The notes under the pieces: generated by a model | Databases searched by the model: none | What the model saw: the letters and a program-made list of their open reading frames with translations, nothing else | What the model was told of the DNA's origin: nothing | Assembly: GCA_944470555.2 (NCBI GenBank) | Contig: CALYCZ020000321.1 | Span: 1 to 64,000 of the forward strand | DNA from: Heterobilharzia americana | Taxonomy: Eukaryota > Platyhelminthes > Trematoda > Strigeidida > Schistosomatidae | Direction: 5' to 3' | Length of the DNA: 64,000 nt | Made by a program: the position numbers and the translations under genes | Shown: in pieces, positions 35,740 to 58,941 of the stretch | How positions within the stretch are numbered: position 1 is the first letter of the stretch | How the letters are laid out: the number at the start of each line of letters is the position of its first letter

Positions 35740-38700
35740 GTGAGTTATAAGCTTACTGCTCAGTAATACTTGTGTACAAAACTTTTTCACGTCAGTGAAC
35801 AAATCTATACAAATGACAGGACTCCAGAAGGAGTCTAGACAGAAGCTATTTGTTATTGGTTCCGTTCTTCGAAGTAATGTGAAGATAAACTTTGCAAGCC
35901 AACAGAAGAGTGATTTTTCAGCCACATAGATATGATAGGCTGTGGCTAAACCATATTTTCAGCGACCATTACCGTCGTAGTGCAAGTACACTGGTGATGA
36001 AGTACAACCTTCGTGTGACTACTTACATGTAACAACATAAGTAACTTTTAGGAGATGATTGAGTTCCAGTTCAAAATTAAAAATCGATCTGTACGTGGTC
36101 ATCAGACTGAGTGGGTTGGTTTTTGATCAGCACGTACTACGTTCATACCTTACTTCAGCTGCATAAGTTCTAACACCAAGGCATTATAGTAACCCGACCA
36201 AGAATTCCACTTTCTATATCCACTTAATAACTTCCCTTTAACTGTTCTATTCTCATCCCTACATGAAATGGTTATAAAATGGTAAGTGGTATAGCTTTCT
36301 AGTACCTAATGGTCAGTACTGATCATTAACTATCAATCGACCTAGTAATGTGACCACCAAGATAAGTGATGCGACGCCACGTTGCACTATGCTTCTTGGT
36401 TGGAACAGGTTACTACTAGCAATAAGAAAGACAACACATACATTAATTAATCGCTGGAGAATGACCAATTTCATGTTGGCTAGTCCGAAATGCCAACCAA
36501 ATTTTATCGATCATTCCTTCCAATGTGATCACCAAGCTCCAAAACTCATTATCAGAGCGCAGTTTGAATGATGTCAAATAGTTGGAAGAAATTGGACCTA
36601 GGTTCCGTGCTTGTTGGAAGTTGTCAACAAGATGTATCTGCAACCTTGAGAAAAATAATATCAAGAGCTTCCGACTAACTGTCTCCAGTCTTGTAACAAA
36701 GGTAATATACTTGCAAATAAAGTCAATCCCGCTGGTAGTAGCACAGAATTAAAACCATAATTAATGAAAATGAAAACAGTAAAAAGGCTTTCAGTACGAA
36801 TATATAATCACTGAATTAGCTGGGAGTTACACCTAGCAAATAAACTCAGTTGTAAAGATATTACCTCCGACTGTCTGGAAATGTAAGAGCAGATTCCTTA
36901 GCCCCACATTCAAAACGATGCGCGCACTTTTTGTCAAATGACTTTAGTGCAATTGTCCCCTGAGGTCGTTACGCAAGTGAGATAAGTGAGTGTAACCTCG
37001 AAAAAATGTCACTATTGATTGTTTTATAGTCTAGTTTTACAGATTGCGTGCCAAGTAATCACAAAGAGAAAGCGACAATAAAACTTTTCAATGCAAAAAC
37101 ATTTTCTTCCGTAATCTGAACATGACTGTGCCATGGAGGAATTAGTTCATCAACATCATTCCCAAGAGAATCTTAAGAACACAACTACCATATTGAAAGT
37201 AGAAAATGCAGGCAAGTTTACCACGATGAAAACTCTCTTGATATGCAAAAACGCTTCAAATGTAAATCCCTTATCCAAACAATTACGACATACGTAATAC
37301 CAGACAGAAGCCGACTGTGCTTAACGGATTTAACAGTATCACTATGGAGTAAAGGAAAGTAAAATAAAATGCTGTACCAGAGGGAAATGACTCGCTGTAT
37401 CAAGAACTAATATACGTCATCTTAATGCCTACAAGATATGCATTCAGGAAATTAAATTCATAACATACATATATATGTTCACCTAGCAGAAATCAATCAA
37501 AGGGGTGAATTCGCACTCCAATAAGTCTCTTTCGTCACTGCGAAAATCCTTCGGACAAATGTTGATTGTAGTTGTAATACAACTGTACTGTTTTGAAGTA
37601 CATGAAAATACACACGTTAACAGTTCTGTATCACTACTTTAAACAGCGGAGTTATTTACTATTGATGTCATGTGTGCACTGCCAGCTCAGTACAATTGGT
37701 TTTGCTTGAATCGCCATGATTTCAGCTGATTTGCATATTCCCAGAGTCTTAGATGACTTAATAAAATAGTTGTATTTACAGAAGTCGATAAACGTATTCA
37801 CAAGGCATGTGAAATCCACGATTATATTCTTCAGTTTTAAAAATATACACTGACAAAAATCAGGAACACCAATAGAGTAAACAGTCAATCATCATGGTAA
37901 CTCAAATAGATTGGCAGTAAAATTACTCATTTCAGTTCTAAACCATTCAGGACTGTATGTACTAACTATGCCGTTGACTGACACATGGAAGTGGACACGA
38001 AACCTATCAGTCACTAAAGTGAACTTTACAGTTGTCGGAGAACTCAATTTTCAACCGACGAACATGTCCGTTATGCTTACTCTACTCTCAACCGTTAAGT
38101 TACACTTTATTTTAGATTATGAAGCAAAAATACATGAAGCTAAGTAACCACTCTTCTATGCACTGCTTTTATAGGCTCGCGGAGTCCAATTCACATGAAC
38201 GCATATTTCGAGAAATCAATACTACATATTGTCTTGTAGCAATTACAATATTCATTAATAATATTCCAATCATGGGTTCATTTTAGCTGATCACTCACTA
38301 CTTATTAATGTCAAATATTGATTCAAAAAAATAACGACTTTTGTTGTGACTTCTCAATGTCTGGAATATGCTTAGACGTTCTTTACCAAGTGACACTGTG
38401 GATAGATTTACGAATAATCAGATAAAAATGCTCAGAAAGACTCAAAGTAATTGTGGATAACGATGGTGCGTATTCAACTTTTTAGGATAAAATAAGGTAA
38501 TCAAAGAGATGCTTATTCGCAACCAATACCATATTATTTACTAGCAGCACTTAGGTGGTTACTATTTCTGATGTTAAATGTACAACCACTGGTCAACAAT
38601 TCAAACAGATGTATTAATATCGTGTAAGGCTTTGATTCTATCTAATATGGTATATGAAATAATGTCCAGTCGTAGCATGATAATGGCCGAGAAAACATCA

Positions 38701-38840
38701 CACACCAATAAATTCCCAGTGATCATTTTTGTCTTTAAGGAAATCATGTTTGTGTAAATTACGACTTCAAAAAATAATCGAATTTGAGGCCATTCTCTGA
38801 TGAATGTTAGCAACAATTACGAATAATCTCACGTTTTGCT
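35740..38840. other. Gap after the last recognised PKD2 exon
   Basis: AT-rich. Open frames at 36350-36664 (both strands) and 37911-38147 show no recognised domain; the 36.35-36.66 kb patch may be old retroelement debris. No poly(A) site can be assigned with confidence. Confidence 0.4.
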
Positions 38841-40132
38841 ATGAGACTAAACAACTCAACTCAGAGAACACAGTACGACCGAGATCATCCACCTGAGCTA
38901 CAAATATTCACCACCATTTCAAAATCATATGATCGCGACACGCTTCACGTTGTTCGAAGATGGGAAGACTTCTCCAAGAGGAAAGCTCCCACAAAAGAAC
39001 AACTATTCTTTCTCCATGAGTGCCTACGTCAGCATGTTCTGCCGAAGTGTCAGATATAGACCACTGATTGACTGTCCAATGGGATGGAAAATAGCTTAAC
39101 AAAGTGGAAGACAAACGGTACAATTGATGATCACAGATGCACACCATCGGATCCGGAAATATAAATCAGTGATTAACAATCAAAAGAGAAAACTAGAAAG
39201 CATACTCACGACGCAACACTGACGACTTCAATTGAAAAATCAAGCAGACGATACAAAGAATAACGAAGAAAATTCCTCAGGAAAAAGCTACTCAGAATTT
39301 CAGAAGCACCTACAACCGAAGAAACAAACGACTGCGTTGCCAACTTATCGAAACAGCCACTGACGAAAATGGAAGAGCTTCTCCTTCAAAAAGGATTGAA
39401 TTATAACACAAGAAATGCCTCGAAACCAGAATTCTTTGCGGTATTAGAATCGTCACTTAGAACATCAGCATTAAGTAAGGTCACTCAACAAGAAATACGT
39501 GAAACAATCGTACCACTAACCAGGCAGAAGAGATATCATGCTCAAATGTACACTCAAGAACAGAAAACATCAAAAAGACTGAAAAATAGGAAAGATATCG
39601 TTATACTTCCAGCAGACAAAGGATGCACTACGGTAGTCGTGGACAAAGAAGACCATATCAAGAAGGCAGAGGAATTACTCAAAGACGAAAATATGTATCA
39701 ACAACTTGAAACCAACCCTATCCGAAAGTTCGACAGACAGATCAATAAAACCTTGAGCAAACTTTTCAAAGTAGAAGAAATAACAAAGCAAGACAAATGG
39801 CGAGTGAAATCGAAAGGGCATACCCTCCTCACTTCTATGGCAGACCGAATCTAAACAAACTAGACATTTCTCTACGACCAATAGTCTCACCTCCGGGAAC
39901 TCCAACGTACAACATATCAAGAGAACTTTCGAGAAAACCGAAACACCTTGTTCAATCATGTGGATACTCCGTCAAACCACCAACAGAATTCTTAAAAAAG
40001 ACCAAAAGCATTAATACAGAAAACGACGAATTAATGGTATCCTTCGACACAACTAAACAAGCCAGCTCAGAGAACACAATACAACCAAGCTTTGCTGTAT
40101 CATACGAAGAATATAGACCGATTGACTGTTAA
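38841..40132 (+). pseudogene. Truncated Penelope-like element reverse transcriptase
   Basis: Three open segments carry the N-terminal and finger regions of a Penelope-type RT: 38841-39059, 39369-39854 (with DIVILPADKGCTTVVVDKED) and 39797-40132 (PLRPIVSPPGTPTYNISREL, then 'LMVSFDTT'). 'ADKG..TVVVDK' and 'LRPIVS..GTPTY' are characteristic of this clade. The catalytic palm (YxDD) and GIY-YIG parts are absent: homology stops at the first catalytic region. After it, a sequence like the element's own beginning reappears (ctcagagaacacaatacaac near 40067 versus ctcagagaacacagtacgac near 38866). This suggests a rearranged or partly tandem copy. Confidence 0.78.
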
Positions 40133-42810
40133 AGTCTATCTAGTAGATTTACACTTCTATCCCAGATTAAAGGTTGATAAGCTATTTCACTTTAACTGAT
40201 TTACTAAGTAAGATGACCAATGAGATAGCAAAAATCAACCAGTTGGAGCGAAAATTCACATTATTTTTAGTTGCAATAAGATAAACGGACGGAAATCAGT
40301 TTTCGACAACTCAAGCTATCTACTGAATTACATCATTCAATTACAGTGATACAAATGGTACTAGATATTCAAGTCTGCCTATACAATTCTTCGGTGTATA
40401 GATAGATAACAAAGCTTTACACTATTCTTTGATGAGCTATGTGACTCACTGATTTAAGCGCTTCACTTTCGTCAGTGAGTCACGGACTAGAACAACGTTC
40501 GACCAACCGATGCTTGGCAGCAGGTTAGTATTATAAGCCCTCATACAATGGGTGTGCCTTGTTGCTTGGTACATTAACCTGCACGTAGTCGCTAAACTAC
40601 CCACCTCCGTTTATTCTCTAGTAGATGAAGATATAAAATCAGAATTCCAAGAGTTCTGCTCAATCATAGAATCTAGTACACATTAAAATAAGTTAATTCT
40701 GAAATAAAGGAGTTGTAAAACTTCATCTCACAGAAAAACCTTGGTTACTAGTGATTTACGTTCTACGGAGTGACCGAATGTATAAACAGCTCATAGGAGA
40801 AATATATATTTCCCGCTATCGGTAAAGTGTAAAGAATTTTCCTTGAAGGGGAATTAGATTTCACTGCGATGAGCATTGATTTACTATGGAATGAGAAGTG
40901 AATCTGAAAGAATCCCTATGTATCCATAGGATTCATAACAGTGACTTTCAGAAGTCCGGATATAAGCATTGTTATTCATTTATTAAAGTGATTTCGGTAT
41001 CGGCTTTGATAACTTAAGGATATCTTTTTAAAATTGTTCAGGATGAGTACTGTATCTTGCACGAAGGCTGCCAAGAAGTAGATAGTGGCTTTTTTAAAAA
41101 GATGAGTGTACGACACTTGCTGTAACTCCCACAAGAACACGTAGAAAACGATCACAATATCATTCTTACACACTGAAAAGAAACTGCGATACAGAAAATG
41201 TACATCAGGATATAGAATAACGGTAAAGCAATCGAGATAGATATTCAGCATTCATCTACTATTATTGTTGTGTAGATAATTTGTACGTCAAATGAACGCT
41301 GAAACAGAGTATAAAAAAGATATTTGTCCAAATATCAGGTACTTACTGACTCGCTTTGTTAGAATGAAAGTTGCATCCTAACTTTGATTGAATCACTATC
41401 GGAAAACAGAACTGCTCACAAGCCAAATAAGCCGTATAAGGTGAAAACTACGACTGGCGTATCGAACAAGTAGTCGGTAAAGAATAATATGACCACAAGG
41501 TGGTCACTGTTATTCCCACCAATCGTCATTGTAATTTTATACATACTGACAATTTATTAACTCTTATTCAAGATGTGTATGATCCTGACCACGAGTTGAT
41601 AGTTAAATATACCTGCCACCATAAGTTGGCATTTCACAGATGATCGAACAGAATACTAATAACTGTAGAATAAGGATGGTCCCTACCTTTGTAACGGTGC
41701 TATTTGTCAGCAAAATAGAACACAATTCATGAATTCTGTGGATAGGTAGCGGCAAAATGCTATCACTGTGATGACGTGGATCAGTGGCTAATGGGTTCAG
41801 ACAATTCTTTCAGCCAGTTGGTTACATGTTCGAGCACCACTCCACACATCGAGGTTTCGGCAACAAGGTTGTATCATTAGCTCTTACAGGACAGGTGTAG
41901 CTCATTGCTTACTGAACGAACATGTACGTGGTTGCCAAGTGCAGCTCGATTTCACTATAGTATCAGATAACAATGGTGGATCACTCACACTGAAGACCTG
42001 TGTGCTAACAAAAGCCCATCAGTTCGCCCAATACAATCAACAACGGAGATATAGTATGTTAGGAGTAACGATAATACTATGTGTAGATGGTAACTTCATC
42101 ACTTTTCTTTGTAAAAGATTCCTGTTAAAGTCTCGCGTTTGAAACCAACGATTTATCTTCGAATGCATATTTTTATAAAATTACTGAAAAGGTTAGTATG
42201 ACCAGTAATCCTTTATACTGCTTTATTCTTGCTTCGCTGTAAAAAGCTCAGTAACCGAAGCCAGCGCTCATCCGCCTTTTAGTATCACGATACTTTTCGG
42301 ATCAAGGAAATGTTTGATCACGTAAGTGTTACAATACAAGAAAAAAACGAAACGAATATGACATCGAGGCGGATAGATTCGCATAAAATAACTTCATCCG
42401 AAATTGCAGTAACTCTAAGGCAAATCTCAAAGTTAAATTCCCATTGTTGCTCAGATACTTCATGTGCAAACTGAAAATTAACCAAATCCGATCTTTCAAA
42501 ACTGCAAGCATGATGGCCAAAAGTGGAACTGTGGTAGCATAGAAGTATGAATACGTTGCATTCACTTTAATTTTGAATATTTGATTTCTCCTCACTTGTT
42601 TCTTCAGCATAATCCCAGTTTTGACTACCGTACATACAATTATTCCAGTTTCCTTGTATTCACTAGTACTGATTTATCATCGTATCAACAAGTAATATTT
42701 CTTAAGAATATATTCACAGTGTTACGTCAGGAAAATAGTAAAAAGATTAGAAAACAACAAGTATACAATGAATAAAATTCAAGTTTTTCTCAGTCGGTTT
42801 TACTAAACAG
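40133..42810. other. Intergenic gap between the PKD2 and kinase genes
   Basis: AT-rich. It holds a SINE-like repeat at 41765-41955. Open frames at 40976-41251 and 42329-42610 (-) are unrecognised. A minus-strand AATAAA at 42222-42227 is a possible poly(A) signal for the kinase, about 580 nt past its stop, but such hexamers are common by chance here. Confidence 0.4.
41765..41955 (+). repeat. SINE-like repeat, 'ggtgtagctcattgc' family
   Basis: It contains 'ggatcagtggctaatgggtt' (box A-like), 'gttacatgttcgagcaccac' (box B) and 'acaggtgtagctcattgctt', then 'acatgtacgtggttgcc'. This is the most complete copy of this family in the window. Confidence 0.6.
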
Positions 42811-53526
<10,716 letters not shown>

Positions 53527-54600
53527 AGTCCACGTAACAGTGAGTAGCTAAGTCAAGAATGCAACGTTAGCCAGTTTAACAAAATAGCTGAATGTCCAAA
53601 CGCCCTTTAAAACCAAAACACTCGTCAATCACTTAAAGTTTTGACAAAACCCGCTTTATTGTACTATCCACGTATCAAAACAACAGACGAAGCTGAAGGT
53701 TATCCCTGGATATTATCGTGCTCGACATAGATAGTAGGATTGTTTATGATAATAGGAACACTTTCTGTATCCTGTATGTATATTTCACTTATCTGTAAAG
53801 TTTCCACTAACATTAGCGTTGGAAAAAACCACCACAGGTTTGACATAAGAGATTCCAGTTTACAAGCACTGTCAAATTCATAACTTTTGAAAGTCTACAA
53901 ACTGGTACTTAGTACTATATAATTCGTATATGAAGTCATTCGTGTGCATAATCTAATTAAAATTTGCTGGAATTCATGAGACGGATATGGATTCCCATCT
54001 CCTATCACATAGATAGGTTCCACCATCAATATCAAAAGCGCTCAGTGTTCAAAGTTTGCGTTATAACCAACCGACGTTGTTAGTCTATTAGCATAGTTTG
54101 CAGATTAGTAATATAACAGTTTATTACTTATAATGATATTCAGTTTTTATCTTTGCCAGCCACAAAGGACTCATTTATGCAATCTGGAGTGTCAATAAAG
54201 TATCCACAGTTATATGACCAACGTGTATGGCTATATCAATGCATCTCCAGGACACCAAGTTGCATTTAAAGGTAATATAGATTAATTCTGCTGGGAATAC
54301 CTGTTGTATTGGATGAAAATAGATGTTGAAACAGTCACTAGTCCAAGCGGCAGTATTTATACATAGACTTCGGGTATCTTTTGTATTAGCAAAGGCGGCA
54401 TCATTCGAGAAGTGTATTTGATTTGTAGTAAGTTTCATATGAAAGGGTCTCTTGGTACAGAGTGCGAGAAAATGTGTAGTGTGGAGCTATTGCAGGTAAG
54501 TGACGTCCTGAGCCAATATGTTAATTGGTCTCTGGTTTAATCATCTGTTCAGAATGTCTCTGCTACTAATACCGCTGGGAATGGTCAGACGGTTCGTTGC
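53527..54600. other. Upstream region of the kinase gene
   Basis: AT-rich and presumed to contain the promoter. No TATA box or other element can be defended. The open frame at 54175-54438 (-) is unrecognised. Confidence 0.4.
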
Positions 54601-54889
54601 AAGAAAAATCATGACCAGCAGGTGAGTTAATCTTGAAGATGGTCCGGAATATGCAAAAGAGTGGGAGTAGTCCAGTGATTATTGGCGTCAGTGAGCAGGT
54701 GTTATTCCCATAAAGTAATCACGTTCAGACTGAATTTGAACATCAAATGTCGACTTGCAGCTGTTTCTGCAAATGGGAAGGAAAGAAGAGGCACGAGCAG
54801 ATGTAAAAAGAGAGATTACTGCTCTGTCAGATTTGTAGAAGAGAGAAGTCCCTATTCTTTTTTGATTTATTCGGACTTTATATACACTT

Positions 54890-55195
54890 TCATGTATATA
54901 TGTTGCTTAAACTCAGAAAGGCGAATGCCGACGCATCCTGAGATCTTCCTGTTCCCAGCTTTGATGGCCTATCAAAAACAACAGCACGAGTCATCCGTAA
55001 TTTATGTAGTTCCAACGCGTCAGATAATGCTGAAGGCCGTTCAGGCTGTAGATACGCGTGCTTGTGTGGTGGGATGTTGGGCTTTGTGTCAAAGGCGGTG
55101 ATTAGCATTTCAGCGACCTCCCGCTGAGAGGGGTTTTCTACGCTAGCACCTTTGATAAGGCATGCTTCTTGACCAGTTGATATTCTCTTCGCCAA
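54890..55195 (-). other. Hypothetical open segment in the unclassified block
   Basis: 101 codons, extendable upstream (to about 55290) with few stops. Residues such as AKRISTGQEACLIKGASVEN and 'PSQREVAEMLITAFDTKPNI' have a coding-like composition, but no domain is recognised. It could be part of a decayed transposon protein. Confidence 0.25.
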
Positions 55196-55722
55196 GAATA
55201 GACATAAGGTTTTGTGGTTTATCCCAAGCTTCCGGATAAGGGTAGACCGGAAAAACCTCCTGTTCCCCCAGGCCCGGATGTTGTATTGATTTCACAGAGC
55301 TGGGTATCCGTCACGATCTGGCTGTTCTCTAGAGAGCTTCTACCTGAACCATGCTTTCTTACTTTTCACGAGGAGTTCAGTGCTCCGTTTTGGCCATGCG
55401 GCCCGCTTTCTGAATGTTGTTACCACCAGGGAAACGTTTCCATAAATCGCCGCCTCAACGATGCCGCTTACTGGCTCCCAGTGCTAGTTAACCTATAAGA
55501 AACGCCAATTTCTTGACCACGGTGCTACTGGCTGACACTGTAACATTTTCGCTTGGTCTGACGTGCCGTAACAGAAACAAGGACAAGATCCGTTACGTAG
55601 TAATTTTTTGCCGATTACCAGATCTAATACTACTATGGAGTTACCACTACTTCCAAGACGAGTATGAACCTGTACTTTTTCAACTAATGGGTAGTCCCTG
55701 GTCGGCGGATAATCCAGTTAAG

Positions 55723-56124
55723 TTATCTCGCGGTTTGACCCTCAGTGGGTATCATCGCCAATCTTTTTGAATAGCCCGGCCATTTGGATTCGTTTGGCAA
55801 GTTACGATTTAACTTTCGGCTCGAAGTCGAGCTACCCTGCTCAGAGTTGAAGTCATCAGCTACTGGGATTGGGTCATTTCCCATAGTCGATACCGTAGAC
55901 ATTACTTGGAGTAATTTGGTGTTCGGTGCTGCTATGGTGGTACCTGTAGCGCCTCTAACCAGATACTCAGTTAATCTGACAGTGAGCTGACACCAGATTG
56001 AGTCTGAGAGCACCGTCAATACAGTGCCAGGAGCCTGTTCACCTTTGAACCAACCGTTCGCGTGCATTGCAACCCTCCGTCCCGTCCTTGTGTTGCCTGG
56101 CTCTACTAAACCAAAACACGTCAT
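55723..56124 (-). other. Hypothetical open segment in the unclassified block
   Basis: 133 codons, the longest open frame in the block. It is Ser/Thr/Asn rich, with no membrane segment, zinc-binding cluster or enzyme motif. A related frame may continue upstream to about 56330, interrupted by stops. Real coding history is possible but unproven. Confidence 0.25.
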
Positions 56125-56976
56125 CTGCCTTCACTTAGGTGTCGCCAACGTCTGGCGATAACCACATCTTCATCGGAATTGCAGTTTTGGGACAACATGG
56201 GAACAGAAGGGTCGGGCTCCAACACTGCCTCGGGATGCCCTCATGTTGCCGTAAAGACACCTAGAAGTTCTCACGATTTCAGGCGTTCTAGACCTGTTTT
56301 CACAGAGGCAGGCATTCCCGCTTTCGGTGTCCTTGACTTTATATCACACCCCTAACACTGTAGTTGGAACTTCTGGTGAATTGAAGTTGGTGGCAATTGG
56401 TCCAGAGGAGGCCACGGTTATCAGGTGCGGAGAACGCGGCAGTCTACAGACCGTCACCACCGAAACCTCATTTGGCCCCGCCCATGCTGATAACCATTCT
56501 AACTGTTGGAAGTCATTGGTGTGATCATCTACCTAGATATCGGTTGTCACTTCACTTATTCCATGAATGAAGGTAGTTGTGCGGCCTAGTGGATTAGATA
56601 CTTTTTGAGATGTCTTTCACCTCGCCCGCGATCGGTCAGGTCTATCTCTAACACTGAGTGATCTGTTGGTAACGAGTGGGTATGAAAGCGAGGGTAAACT
56701 TTCTGTCTGACTAGTCGGGCATGGGATCACAATTTGTGCTGGCTTCCCCGAAGTTTAATCGGTGCTCATGCACGGTAAGAGCGGTTTTACCGACAGGGCA
56801 ATCGCACCTGCATGACAAAGATGTCCCATTAGTGACTGCCAAACGTGGCCCTGTGCTACAGAAGGCTGTTATTGCGTACAGCAAAAAGAGAAACAGAAAG
56901 ACAGCCTGATCGGCCATCTGTGCATCCGTTAAGAAGCACAGTAGGCGGGTTTCCACGGCTAATTCGCCGTCATTGA

Positions 56977-57268
56977 ATTGACATGATTATGAGCAATAAT
57001 TTATGTTCAAAACGCCACCAAGTTAATGGCACTGTATGTTATAAATCAAACAAAAAACCCTGGTATGGAATGGCATCCTACCAATGCGCAAGTTCTACAC
57101 ATATTAATCAGCATCATATTTAGGGTCTAAACTTAAAACTTCTCTCGAAGGAAGCACCATTCACTGACTCGAAACAAATTATCAACTACGTACCTCATGG
57201 GTCAATACGCGCACAGGGATTCCAAAAGCGCGAGCCAAGCCAAAATCCGCAAGCTTCACAACCTTTCT
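56977..57268. repeat. Second copy of the CDK exon 4/intron segment
   Basis: Identical by eye to 52696-52980 over 285 nt, and similar to 57268. On the minus strand it holds the codons from about V-K-L-A-D-F-G to L-T-H-E plus the splice donor (57193-57192), but no exon start or acceptor. Hence it is an exon fragment, not a gene. The near-identity means a recent event or an assembly artefact. Confidence 0.93.
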
Positions 57269-58941
57269 GTAAATGTTATCCGGTACTGTGTGTGCGTTTC
57301 CACGGTAATTCGAGATTACTTACCCGCCCTGACCTTGTTATCAAGTCGCCCACCAATGACTGACACTTGTGTGGCTTCAGGGCTCGTAGCGCATGTGTTG
57401 CTCTTGGTGTTGGCTGCCTTCGTTTGGTTTTGGACCTCTCAAAGCTGTGGTCTTCGGCAGGCCATTACTGACAGCTTTTGTGAGGCAAATCTCCTTCGTG
57501 GTTGCGGCTTGGATGGATACCTGCTTTTTGGAAGTTACTGCGGGGAGTTTATCGGCCACTATAAGTGAGCCCTAAACCAGGAGCAGTCTCAGACGACACT
57601 GTGTGTGGATGGTGCGTCACAAAGGTGTGCTACCGACCTGACACTTCTTTGTCATGTAGGGCGTACACTCACCCGTTGCGGCGGTCGCACTCAAAGGCTG
57701 CATCACTGGTTACAGTGAGAGCATGTGTGACAGTCGTTACCATATCCTTTGGGCTTGACAACGTGCCTCCGTCCTGCGCTTTAACGTTCGCGTTTGGTGG
57801 TGGGTCGAGATAGGTGCGGCAATAGGATTGGCATTCACCTGGCCGACTGTGGAGGTGTGTGCAGTGCCGTGAGGATTGCAGGTTTGGTTAACCTGGGGAG
57901 TAGAAAGCCATGACCATTCGGTCGGGTTTGGTCAGGGTCGTGGATTAGGATTCTGTAAAGCTTTCTTTGTCACTTTTTGCCACCCACCAGCCCCAGCCCT
58001 GGTTAGTCCTGAGAATGCGGTGCTCGGGTGACTGTGGTAGCGCCCTACTTGATGTGTTTCTGAGAATGGAGTTATTGAAAGTAGCGCACTTTTAATCTGC
58101 ATGTGAATCGATAGATGAAGGAGACAAGAGAGTCAACAAAACGGAAAGAGAAATAGAATGTGTAAAGCAAACAAACACTAGATAATCGACCTTACATTCG
58201 ATCTTCTGAATCTAAAAAACTACCAGCAAACCCTCGACTCCGAAGTGAATGAGATTTAGATCGCCAAAGGTGCAGCAACCAGGCACACTGGAAAACCAAA
58301 ACTCACAGTAAATACTCAAATTTGGGCAAAACTCGTGTTGTTGCAATATACAGATATCAAAATAACCGTGACTGCACACAGTTCCTCAGAGTCAATGGCC
58401 TCAGGTTCGACAAGATTCAGAATCGATAGTTGAAAACCAATGGGGGAAGACCAAATCAAGTATTCTTCAAACAATTTCTGGTATCATGTATGAAGTAGTA
58501 TATTCAGTAGGTTGACAACTTTGGCCAAAATTATGCTCAAGGTTTTCTCTTCAAACTTCAGCTGAAAAGAGAAGGAGAAAAGGAAAGCACGAGCAGAAAC
58601 CGGAGAATGACATACCACACAAGACGAAATTAAGAAGAGAGAAGTTCCTATCTTTGAGACGCTCGAGCTACATGTACACTTTAATTTATGCGCATAAAAA
58701 TGACTCTTATAATTATCCTACGTAAAGTACGTACAAGTTTTTGGATATACCGTGTTTATTTGTAGACTAGCGGATAAAACTGACTCAACAAGTTGATATA
58801 TACTTTACCAATGTGTACTTTACTGACTACACAACCTAAGCCAGCGGAACTGCGGCCAAACGCCCCGTGCAATAATCTTAGGGCCCAGTGAGAAAAAAAA
58901 TAAACGAAAAGAAAATACTTGGGATTGATGATAGTTTTACT

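Larger units (their letters stand above)
54600..58700. other. Unclassified GC-richer block, possibly a decayed mobile element
   Basis: From about 54.9 to 58.1 kb base composition is clearly less AT-rich than the flanks. Many medium open frames occur on both strands, and none has a domain I know. Loosely related direct repeats bracket it: 'ggcacgagcag' with 'agaagagagaagtccctat' at 54790-54860, and 'agcacgagcag' with 'agaagagagaagttccta' at 58586-58650. Both are followed by a 'tacactttaatttatg'-like run. The kinase exon copy at 56977-57268 sits inside. No RT, transposase or integrase motif was seen, so element type and strand remain open. Confidence 0.4.

Noticed and set aside
36350..36664. 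Overlapping open frames on both strands
   Set aside because: Composition hints at retroelement debris, but no motif could be named, so no feature was called.
40622..40685. Possible terminal PKD2 exon reading VDEDIKSEFQEFC and a stop after a ttctctag acceptor
   Set aside because: The acceptor does not fit the phase 0 end of the preceding exon, giving an immediate stop.
54682..55101. 139-codon + strand open frame in the unclassified block
   Set aside because: No domain recognised, and the minus strand over the same interval looks at least as coding-like, so strand and coding status cannot be decided.
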